NCBI GenBank assembly: GCA_902776665.1 | Contig: CACYQZ010000020.1 | Span: 1 to 39,542 of the forward strand | Source of the DNA: an uncultured Prevotellaceae bacterium | Lineage (GTDB): Bacteria > Bacteroidota > Bacteroidia > Bacteroidales > Bacteroidaceae | Reading direction: 5' to 3' | Length of the DNA: 39,542 nucleotides | In this document: positions 33,555 to 39,542 of the stretch, piece after piece | Position numbering within the stretch: position 1 is the stretch's first letter | Layout of the letters: the number at the start of each line of letters is the position of its first letter | Program-made: the position numbers and the translations under genes | Notes under the pieces: generated by a model | The model's input: only the letters and a program-made list of their open reading frames with translations | The model's database searches: none | Told to the model about the DNA's origin: nothing

Positions 33555-33588
33555 AAACGGCTCAATCCTCTGGGAATGAGCCGTTTTT
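33555..33588. terminator. Rho-independent terminator of rplS, overlapping the end of a convergent gene
   Basis: AAACGGCTCA (33555-33564) pairs with TGAGCCGTTT (33577-33586), and T5 runs from 33584. The hairpin also encodes the last codons and TGA stop (33562-33564) of the minus-strand gene. Confidence 0.85.
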
Positions 33589-33876
33589 ATTTTCTTGAAA
33601 GTCTGGTTTCTGTTTCTCGCCGACGTCTTTCATCGAATAGTTTTCCTCGGCACTCGTCTCGCCGTGGATGGCTTTCTGAAAACCCTCCCAATCTTGAAAT
33701 CCGACGAAAAGCGACAGTCGGTCGAGCGTTTCCTTCTTCGGTTTTTCGATGCCGTGCAACATCGAAGTCACCTTTTGCAGAGCTGGAATCTTTGCCGGTT
33801 TCCAGTTCACCTCACGTTCGATGGCTTCGCGCAGTTTGTGCAGTTCCCAAAATTGTTTTTTCAGACTGATGTGCAT
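33562..33876 (-). CDS. Hypothetical protein, possible Bacteroidetes HTH-like domain
   Basis: 104 residues from ATG 33876. MHISLKKQFWELHKLREAIE is followed by IPALQKVTSMLHGIEKPKKE and TLDRLSLFVGFQDWEGFQKA. The last block (TLD-x-L-x-x-F-V-G-(Y/F)-x-x-W-x-x-F) recalls small Bacteroides proteins with an N-terminal DNA-binding-like fold, but I cannot name a family. The tail after residue 80 is polar and looks disordered; its last codons lie in the rplS terminator. A promoter box stands at 33896-33903, which supports a real gene. Confidence 0.6.
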   Translation of the reverse strand: MHISLKKQFWELHKLREAIEREVNWKPAKIPALQKVTSMLHGIEKPKKETLDRLSLFVGFQDWEGFQKAIHGETSAEENYSMKDVGEKQKPDFQENKNGSFPED

Positions 33877-33895
33877 AGTTTGATGGTTTTCGCGA

Positions 33896-33903
33896 CAAAG
33901 ATA
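33896..33903 (-). promoter_or_regulatory. -7 element for the hypothetical gene at 33562-33876
   Basis: TATCTTTG on the minus strand, 19 bp before the ATG. The nearest TTTG is 23 bp upstream of the box, longer than usual. Confidence 0.5.
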
Positions 33904-33967
33904 CGAAAAAAATCGAGATTCTGACACAAAAAGACGTATTTTTTCATCACAATCGAGTCATTTTTTG

Positions 33968-33975
33968 TAATTTTG
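33968..33975 (+). promoter_or_regulatory. -7 element of the HD-domain gene
   Basis: TAATTTTG, 19 bp before the ATG at 33995; no clear -33 TTTG. Confidence 0.55.
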
Positions 33976-33994
33976 CAGACCATCACAAAAGCGT

Positions 33995-34603
33995 ATGAAT
34001 ACAGAAAATCATCAAAACGACGGTCGGAATCTACCCATCGACTATAGGACCATCATCGACCATTATTATGGCGAGGGCGAGAGCGAATTGAAATCGCTGT
34101 TGCTCACCCACAGCCGCGACGTGGCCAACAAGGCACTGCGCATCTGCGACAAGCACCCCGAACTCCCTCTCGACCGCGATTTCGTCGAGGCCGCCGCCAT
34201 GCTCCACGACCTGGGCATCATCGGCTGCGATGCCCCAAAAATCCATTGTCACGGCACCGAACCCTACATCCGTCACGGAATCCTCGGCGCAGAAATGCTG
34301 AAAAACTATCAACTATCAACTATCAACTATCAACTATTAAGGGTCTGCCAACGCCACACCGGTGCCGGCATCTCCCGCGCCGAAGTCATTGCGCAACGGC
34401 TTCCACTCCCATTGCCCGACGACGACAGCGAACTCTACATGCCCGAATCGCTCGAAGAAAAACTCGTTTGCTACGCCGACAAATTTTTCTCGAAAACCCG
34501 TCTCGACCACGAAAAGACGCTAGAAGAGGCCGAGCGAAGCCTCGCAAAATTCGGTTCCGAAGGCGTTTTGCGCTTCCGCGAATGGGCACAGCTGTTTGAA
34601 TAA
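33995..34603 (+). CDS. HD-domain phosphohydrolase with an in-frame repeat insertion
   Basis: 202 residues, cytoplasmic. A metal-dependent HD fold: first His in LLTHSRDVANKAL, the HD pair in EAAAMLHDLGIIG (H71, D72), further histidines in PYIRHGILGAEML and VCQRHTGAGIS, and a last Asp in VCYADKFFSKTR. Small HD proteins of this type are often annotated as phosphohydrolases; the substrate is unknown. Residues about 103-115 (KNYQLSTINYQLL) are encoded by a CAACTAT heptamer array and split the conserved helix pair between GAEML and RVCQRH, where related proteins normally have only a few residues. Confidence 0.82.
   Translation: MNTENHQNDGRNLPIDYRTIIDHYYGEGESELKSLLLTHSRDVANKALRICDKHPELPLDRDFVEAAAMLHDLGIIGCDAPKIHCHGTEPYIRHGILGAEMLKNYQLSTINYQLLRVCQRHTGAGISRAEVIAQRLPLPLPDDDSELYMPESLEEKLVCYADKFFSKTRLDHEKTLEEAERSLAKFGSEGVLRFREWAQLFE
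34302..34336. repeat. CAACTAT heptamer array, 5 units, inside the HD gene
   Basis: Four perfect TCAACTA units after a leading AAAACTA. They are translated as the QLSTINYQL stretch of the HD protein. 35 bp is not a multiple of three, so the original insertion must have included flanking bases or lost some. Confidence 0.85.
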
Positions 34604-34641
34604 ATGTAAAATATCCATAAAAAAGCGCCAAAGGTGAATTT

Positions 34642-34673
34642 TTCGGCCTTTCAACCGTTCAGCCTTTCATCTT
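34642..34673. repeat. Octamer array, 4 units, over the lptD promoter
   Basis: TTCGGCCT, TTCAACCG, TTCAGCCT, TTCATCTT: an 8-bp period with a TTC core. It covers the expected -33 region of the lptD promoter. Confidence 0.6.
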
Positions 34674-34679
34674 TTTTCG

Positions 34680-34687
34680 TACCTTTG
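34680..34687 (+). promoter_or_regulatory. -7 element of lptD, very close to the start codon
   Basis: TACCTTTG ends only 8 bases before the ATG at 34696, so the transcript would have a leader of no more than a few bases. Confidence 0.6.
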
Positions 34688-34695
34688 CACCCTGA

Positions 34696-37674
34696 ATGAA
34701 ACGCAAGACATTCGTTTTCATCGTGCTGACAATGCTACTGCTGACGCTGGGCAGTTGTCGGCACGGATTGCGGCAGACGCTGACGAACATCGCTTCCGAA
34801 TTGGGCAACGTTGTTCCGAACGAACAGGCTGAGGCGACGGAAGAAACCTCGGCCAAAGGTGTCGTGTCGGCACCGAAAGTGCCTCAGAAAAGCGATTCCA
34901 CAACGGTTTCACAACCAGAAACGAGCCATTCCACCGAAAACGAAGCCACTGACTCAATTCTCCCGAGAAACGATGACGAAATTGTGGCGGACACGCCGAA
35001 ATTAGAGGTCGATACGACCGCGATGGACTCGCTCGAACTGGCCGTCTATCGCCACAACCGCGCCATCGACGACAGCATTCGACTCGACTCGCTCAACCGT
35101 CGTCGCAAAAACGGCATCGACTCGCCGGTGGAATACGTTGCGAACGACTCTATCGTCTATTACGCTGGCTCGAAAATGGCCTATCTCTACGGTCAGTCGA
35201 ACGTGAAATACCAAAACATGGACCTCAAGAGCGAGCAAATCCACATGAACATGGATTCGAGCCTGGTCTATTCGACGGGTGTGGCCGACTCGCTGGGCAA
35301 ACTCACGGGAACACCGGTGTTCCAAATCGGCAGCGACACCTACGAAAACGACACGATGTCCTTTAATTTCAAGTCGAAAAAAGGCTTGATTAAGAACGTC
35401 TATACGCAGCAGGAAGATGGTTTTTTGTTTAGCGAGGTGTCGAAACGCATGGATTCGGGCGATGCTTATCTGGCGAAAGGCCGCTACACAACCTGCGACG
35501 CCGACCATCCCGATTTTTATATTGCCATTTCGCGGGCAAAACTGCGCCCGGGCAAGGATGTCGTGTTCGGTCCGGCCTACCTCGTGGTGTGCGACGTGCC
35601 GCTGCCACTCGCCATTCCCTACGGCTTCTTCCCCTTTACGAAAAGTTATTCGAGCGGTTTCATCATGCCAACCTACGGCGACGAAAACGACCGTGGTTTC
35701 TACCTGCGCGACGGCGGCTACTACTTCGCCATCAGCGACAAAATCGACCTGAAACTGCTCGGCGAAATCTATACGAAGGGCTCATGGGGTATTTCGGCGG
35801 CAACCAACTACCGCAAGCGATACAAATACAACGGCTCGTTCTACTTCGGCTACCAAGACACGCGCACTGGCGACAAAGGAATGCCCGATTACCAGCGGCA
35901 GGAGAGTTTCAAATTGCAGTGGAGCCACCGCCAAGACCCGAAGTCGAACCCCTACAGCACACTCTCGGCCAGTGTGAACTTCGCCTCGTCGAGTTACGAG
36001 CGCAACAACCTCACGTCGATGTATAACCCGCAGGCGATGACGCAATCGACGCGAACATCGTCGGTATCGTGGAGCACGACTTTCTCGAGCATCGGATTGT
36101 CGCTTTCATCGACCATGAATTTGTCGCAAAACATGCGCGACACCACCATTTCGATGACGTTGCCCGACCTAAACATCTCGATTTCGCGTTTCTACCCCTT
36201 CAAACGCAAGAAAATGGCGGGAAAAGAACGGTGGTACGAGAAAATTTCGATGAGTTACACGGGACATTTTTCCAATTCTATCACCACGAAAGAAGACAAA
36301 TTGTTCAAGTCGAACCTCGTCAAAGACTGGCGCAACGGAATGCAGCACCAAATCCCCATCAGCGGCTCGTTCACGCTGTTCGACTACCTGAACATCAACC
36401 CCTCGTTCAACTTCACCGACCGCATGTACACCTCGAAAATCATGCGCACGTGGGACGAAGGCTCGCAGAAGGAAATGGCCGACACAATCTATGGTCTGCA
36501 CAATGTTTATAACTGGAACCTGTCGATTTCGGCATCGACGAAACTCTATGGCTTCTGGATTCCATCGAGAAAAATTTTCGGCGACAAAATCGACCGCATC
36601 CGCCACGTCATCACGCCGCAGATTTCGTTCAGCTTCGCACCCGACTTCGGAGACTCGCGCTACGGCTACTACGAAACCTATCAGAAGACCGACGCACAGG
36701 GCAATGTGTCGCTCGTGCAGTATTCGCCCTATCAGAACGCGCTCTACGGAGTGCCCGGACGCGGTCGAACGGGAAACATTTCACTCGACCTCTCGAACAA
36801 CATCGAAATGAAGGTTCGCGCAGGCGACGTAGACACCGTCGATTTCAAGAAAATCAGCCTGATTGACGAACTCGGCATGTCGATGTCGTACAACATGGCG
36901 GCAAAAGAACGACCGTGGAGCGATTTGAACGTGCGACTGCGCCTAAAACTGACGAAAAGCTACACGTTCAACATGAATGCCGTATTTGCCACCTACGCCT
37001 ACGAACTCGACGAGAACGGACGGCCTTATCTGGGCACGCGAACCGAATACAGCTATGGTCGTTTCGGTCGATTCCAAGGCATGTCGCAAAACATTTCCTA
37101 CACGCTGAATCCCGAGAAAATCAAGCGGTGGTTCAGCCGAGAAAAGAAAGACGAAAGCAATCGCGACACCGACCCCGACGACGGTATCGACACCGAACGC
37201 GAGTCGAACATCGACAACACGATGATTGAAGGTCAGCGAAAGACGCGACAGCGCGGTAGCAGCGGCAAGGCCGAGACCGACGACGACGGCTACATGGCGT
37301 TCAAAATGCCGTGGTCCCTCACGTTCGGCTACGGAATCACGATGCGCGAGGACACCGATCCCGAAAAATTCAACAAAAAAAGGATGCGCTATCCCTATAA
37401 ATTCACGCAAACGCTCAACGTCAGCGGAAATCTGCAATTAGCAGAGGGATGGAACATCGCTTTTTCTTCGGGCTACGACTTCGAGAACAAGAAAATCTCG
37501 ATGACGACGGCCTCTCTCCAGCGCGACCTGCATTGCTTCAATATGTCGTGCTCAGTTGTGCTTGCGCCTTACACAAGCTACAACTTCACGTTCCGTTGCA
37601 ACGCCGCCACACTCACCGATGCGCTGAAATACGACAAACGCTCGGGACAATCGAACGCCGTGCAGTGGTATTAA
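34696..37674 (+). CDS. lptD: LptD-like LPS-assembly outer membrane protein
   Basis: 992 residues. It is the outer-membrane barrel that inserts lipopolysaccharide into the outer leaflet. Order: a hydrophobic signal (MKRKTFVFIVLTMLLLTLGS, followed by Cys21 as in a lipoprotein), a Ser/Thr/Glu-rich region (30-110), an OstA-like jellyroll (about 145-310; YYAGSKMAYLYGQSNVKYQN, KGRYTTCDADHPDFYI), then the barrel (from about LPLAIPYGFFPFTKSYSSGF to the C-terminal SNAVQWY). An acidic/basic spacer (about 815-870) lies in a late loop. Bacteroidetes LptD proteins are divergent, so the call rests on the OstA part and the barrel opening. The stop TAA shares TTAA with the stop of the convergent lipoprotein gene. 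Confidence 0.88.
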   Translation: MKRKTFVFIVLTMLLLTLGSCRHGLRQTLTNIASELGNVVPNEQAEATEETSAKGVVSAPKVPQKSDSTTVSQPETSHSTENEATDSILPRNDDEIVADTPKLEVDTTAMDSLELAVYRHNRAIDDSIRLDSLNRRRKNGIDSPVEYVANDSIVYYAGSKMAYLYGQSNVKYQNMDLKSEQIHMNMDSSLVYSTGVADSLGKLTGTPVFQIGSDTYENDTMSFNFKSKKGLIKNVYTQQEDGFLFSEVSKRMDSGDAYLAKGRYTTCDADHPDFYIAISRAKLRPGKDVVFGPAYLVVCDVPLPLAIPYGFFPFTKSYSSGFIMPTYGDENDRGFYLRDGGYYFAISDKIDLKLLGEIYTKGSWGISAATNYRKRYKYNGSFYFGYQDTRTGDKGMPDYQRQESFKLQWSHRQDPKSNPYSTLSASVNFASSSYERNNLTSMYNPQAMTQSTRTSSVSWSTTFSSIGLSLSSTMNLSQNMRDTTISMTLPDLNISISRFYPFKRKKMAGKERWYEKISMSYTGHFSNSITTKEDKLFKSNLVKDWRNGMQHQIPISGSFTLFDYLNINPSFNFTDRMYTSKIMRTWDEGSQKEMADTIYGLHNVYNWNLSISASTKLYGFWIPSRKIFGDKIDRIRHVITPQISFSFAPDFGDSRYGYYETYQKTDAQGNVSLVQYSPYQNALYGVPGRGRTGNISLDLSNNIEMKVRAGDVDTVDFKKISLIDELGMSMSYNMAAKERPWSDLNVRLRLKLTKSYTFNMNAVFATYAYELDENGRPYLGTRTEYSYGRFGRFQGMSQNISYTLNPEKIKRWFSREKKDESNRDTDPDDGIDTERESNIDNTMIEGQRKTRQRGSSGKAETDDDGYMAFKMPWSLTFGYGITMREDTDPEKFNKKRMRYPYKFTQTLNVSGNLQLAEGWNIAFSSGYDFENKKISMTTASLQRDLHCFNMSCSVVLAPYTSYNFTFRCNAATLTDALKYDKRSGQSNAVQWY

Positions 37675-38309
37675 CGGCTCATGTCGAAGCCGATGCGCAC
37701 GCCGTCGTAGTTCTTGCTCAAGTCGCCGATGGTCTGCAAACTCGAATTACCGCTGATGGCGGCCAAAGTCTGCATCACAGAAAGCAGTTTTTTCGATTCA
37801 AACAGAATGCTCATGCCCGTCGTGGTCTTTTTCGCATAGGCGGGCAACGTGAAAAACATCGTCTTCAGCGTTATTTTGCAATCGTTCTGATCGTAGGTAT
37901 AAGTGCCGCTAATCGATTTTCCAGCGACTTTACCTGCGAACTGACCGTCCTGCGTAAACTGAAGAATCGTATTCGATGACTTGATGCCCACACCGTTGTA
38001 ATACGAGGCCAATTTTTCCTTCACCGTCGTGGCAGCCACCTCGCCGCCAGCCTTTGCCAACAAGTTCTCCGACGTAAATGCTGCGCCGGGCTGTTTGTAC
38101 TGCCAAGTGCCAATCAAATCGGCCTGCGACGGTTTGTCAAGTCCGATGACACTCGTCAGAATGTTACCAATTGTCTGTCCATTCGTGGCGGCTCCGAGCA
38201 CACTGCCCAAAATGTTGCCAAGTCCACTGGAATCGCCTGTTCCCATCGTTCCACAAGCGGTCAGAGCCAGCACTGCCAACCCTGCCAAAATCGTTTTCGT
38301 TTTTTTCAT
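37671..38309 (-). CDS. DUF4923 family lipoprotein
   Basis: 212 residues. A lipoprotein signal (MKKTKTILAGLAVLALTACG, lipobox LTAC) is followed by a Gly/Ser/Asn-rich segment (LGNILGSVLGAATNGQTIGN) and a lipocalin-like body: ADLIGTWQYKQPGAAFTSEN, LASYYNGVGIKSSNTILQF, DGQFAGKVAGKSISGTYTYD and a C-terminal VRIGFDMSR. This matches DUF4923, a Bacteroidales family of unknown function with a lipocalin-like fold. It would be anchored in the envelope. It overlaps the lptD stop tail-to-tail by four bases. Confidence 0.85.
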   Translation of the reverse strand: MKKTKTILAGLAVLALTACGTMGTGDSSGLGNILGSVLGAATNGQTIGNILTSVIGLDKPSQADLIGTWQYKQPGAAFTSENLLAKAGGEVAATTVKEKLASYYNGVGIKSSNTILQFTQDGQFAGKVAGKSISGTYTYDQNDCKITLKTMFFTLPAYAKKTTTGMSILFESKKLLSVMQTLAAISGNSSLQTIGDLSKNYDGVRIGFDMSR

Positions 38310-38346
38310 TTCGTTCTTATTTGATTGTTAAAAAATTATTCAAAAA

Positions 38347-38381
38347 TCGTTCCTCCTTCCTCGAAACTCGTCCCTCGAAAA
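38347..38381 (+). repeat. TCG-N4 heptamer array, 5 units
   Basis: TCGTTCC, TCCTTCC, TCGAAAC, TCGTCCC, TCGAAAA in 7-bp register, between the DUF4923 gene and the Bax-inhibitor-like gene. Same family as 32136-32205 and 8424-8465. Confidence 0.75.
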
Positions 38382-38420
38382 ATCCCTATATAATATAATA
38401 AGGTGTACGACGAACGACTT

Positions 38421-39158
38421 CTACCGCTCGCGTCCGAACAACCGAAGCAGATAAAGGAACAGGTTGATGAAGTCGAGATAGAGCGACAACGCACCCATCA
38501 GCGCCACTTTCTGCGCCGTCTCGCCCATGTCAGCCTGCATCATCAGCATCCGCTTGATTTTCTGCGAGTCGTAAGCCGTCAAACCGACGAAAATCAGCAC
38601 ACCAATCACCGAAACGACGAGGTCCATCAGCGAACTTCTCAGGAAAATGTTCACCACACCTGCGATAATCAATCCAATCACCGCCATGATGAGCAATTTG
38701 CCCCACGAACTCAAGTCGCTCTTCGTGAAATAGCCATAAACCGCCATTGCACCGAACGTTCCAGCCGTCACAAAAAAGGTTTTCGTGATGATTTCTGGCG
38801 AATAGGCGAAGAAAATCGTCGCCAGCGTCGCACCGTTCAGCACCGAATAAACGATGAACATCAGTGTGGCCTTCGTCAGCGACAACTTCTCAATCCGAGC
38901 CGAAACCCAGAACACCAACACCAATTCAGCGATAATCAAACCGAAGAAAATCAGTTTGTTCCCGAAAATCAGACCCGTCAGCGCAGGCGACGATGCCACG
39001 CCGTAAGCCGTAATCGCGGTGATAGCCAGCGCCATCGCCATCCACACATACACTTTGCGCATCAGCGCAGGAAACGCAGCCGACATTCCGAGCTGCTCCT
39101 CACGGGTCATTGCATCGTAGCGTTGCAAATCCCGATCATCAAAATGCTTCATATCCAT
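38421..39158 (-). CDS. Bax inhibitor-1/YccA family membrane protein
   Basis: 245 residues with seven hydrophobic segments after a polar start (MDMKHFDDRDLQRYDAMTRE): VYVWMAMALAITAITAYGV, LIFFGLIIAELVLVFWVSA, LMFIVYSVLNGATLATIFFA and others. It ends with the family signature GALSLYLDFINLFLYLLRLF and the preceding GLTAYDSQKIKRM, including the aspartates of the BI-1 pore. Relatives (YccA, YbhL, BsYetJ) are pH-sensitive calcium-leak or FtsH-interacting proteins in the inner membrane. ATG 39158 is chosen by homology; the frame upstream crosses the promoter. Confidence 0.93.
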   Translation of the reverse strand: MDMKHFDDRDLQRYDAMTREEQLGMSAAFPALMRKVYVWMAMALAITAITAYGVASSPALTGLIFGNKLIFFGLIIAELVLVFWVSARIEKLSLTKATLMFIVYSVLNGATLATIFFAYSPEIITKTFFVTAGTFGAMAVYGYFTKSDLSSWGKLLIMAVIGLIIAGVVNIFLRSSLMDLVVSVIGVLIFVGLTAYDSQKIKRMLMMQADMGETAQKVALMGALSLYLDFINLFLYLLRLFGRER

Positions 39159-39217
39159 AGTCTCATTTTTTGAATTTTTGAAATCAATTTTCTCTCGATT
39201 CTGTTCATTTTGAGCGA

Positions 39218-39248
39218 CAAAGATAAGTATTTTTGCCGATATAACAAG
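39218..39248 (-). promoter_or_regulatory. Promoter of the BI-1 family gene
   Basis: Minus strand: CTTG (39248-39245), 19-bp spacer, TATCTTTG (39225-39218), about 60 bp before the ATG. Confidence 0.7.
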
Positions 39249-39306
39249 AAAAAATGACCCAAAATCAGTTTTTTTCTTGATTTTTTTATTTTTTTTCGCG
39301 AAAAAT

Positions 39307-39337
39307 TTTGGTGGTATCGAAAATAGTCGTACCTTTG
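39307..39337 (+). promoter_or_regulatory. Strong rightward promoter at the window edge
   Basis: TTTG (39307-39310), 19-bp spacer, TACCTTTG (39330-39337). A full consensus match with no gene in the 205 bp that follow. Confidence 0.75.
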
Positions 39338-39542
39338 CACCCGCTTCGCTGAAATTTTCGCGTTGCACCTTATATAATAATAAAGAATAGAGTTCTTTGA
39401 CAGACTTACATAGAGACAGAAGGTAGTACAGGAAGCCGAGGCCTTTTTTTGATTTTTTTCGGAAATAGGTCTTTGAGTGGTAGAATGATACGAACCGTCA
39501 TATAGATTCCTTTAATCATGACATTCGGCAGCGTTCTGGCGA
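39338..39542 (+). promoter_or_regulatory. Long untranslated leader with a boxA-like motif, possibly of an rRNA operon
   Basis: No open frame or tRNA is seen. GTTCTTTGACA at 39392-39402 resembles the boxA antitermination motif found ahead of Bacteroidetes rRNA genes, and a second GTCTTTGAG lies at 39469-39477. The 16S sequence itself is not reached, so the identity of the downstream gene is inference. Confidence 0.4.

Noticed and set aside
33562-33588. Frameshift or pseudogene at the end of the hypothetical gene because it enters a terminator
   Set aside because: The frame is intact and ends normally; sharing a hairpin between convergent genes is common.

Overview
This is about 39.5 kb of chromosome from a Bacteroidales bacterium, most likely Prevotella or a close relative. 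The evidence is the promoter type, TTTG-N19-20-TAnnTTTG, which is specific to Bacteroidetes and appears about 20 times. The gene content agrees: an OMP_b-brl-type barrel end, a BspA-like protein, DUF4831, DUF4923, a Bacteroidetes-type LptD, a split 5'-nucleotidase and a DUF2975/XRE pair. Most genes look GC-rich, with many TCG/CGA-type codons. This leaves long but meaningless open frames on the antisense strand. No phage, IS transposase, CRISPR array or tRNA was seen.

Layout. 1-187: the end of an outer-membrane barrel gene. 188-563: no convincing gene, but a decamer array and an orphan leftward promoter. 564-914: a truncated BspA-like gene. 1142-7186 (+): fumarase, peptidase T, a CPA2 antiporter, ArgR and PspC. 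7259-11903 (-): an M23/LysM peptidase, then the DJ-1/ispD/recG operon. 12015-19990 (+): NAD kinase, an ABC exporter, LysRS, GpsA, a FadL-like porin and class II aldolase. 20083-23680 (-): TraB/GumN, DUF4831 and the NAD(P)HX repair enzyme. 23817-27557 (+): a large secreted GH2 glycosidase. 27638-30980: hpt, adk and obg, interrupted by an AT-rich XRE/DUF2975 cassette on the other strand. 31012-32968 (-): a small basic protein and a two-gene 5'-nucleotidase. 33174-37674: rplS with a structured leader, a small hypothetical gene, an HD protein and lptD. 37671-39158 (-): a DUF4923 lipoprotein and a Bax-inhibitor-1 protein. The right edge holds a strong rightward promoter and a leader with a boxA-like motif, possibly of an rRNA operon.

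The genes are mostly housekeeping: central carbon metabolism, cofactor and nucleotide metabolism, isoprenoid synthesis, translation and envelope biogenesis. The unusual layer is a set of short repeats. Arrays with a 7-bp period (CAA-N4, TCG-N4 and TTC-N4 types) sit at gene junctions, where they often contain the stop codon of the upstream gene, over the -33 region of promoters, and in frame inside coding sequences (four or five sites in the GH2 gene, one in the HD gene). A separate G/C-rich palindromic element occurs three times: in frame in ispD, in frame in the GH2 gene, and between two genes. Together they look like an active or recently active repeat-insertion process that adds peptide linkers to conserved proteins. 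This is the strongest candidate for an undescribed phenomenon in the window.
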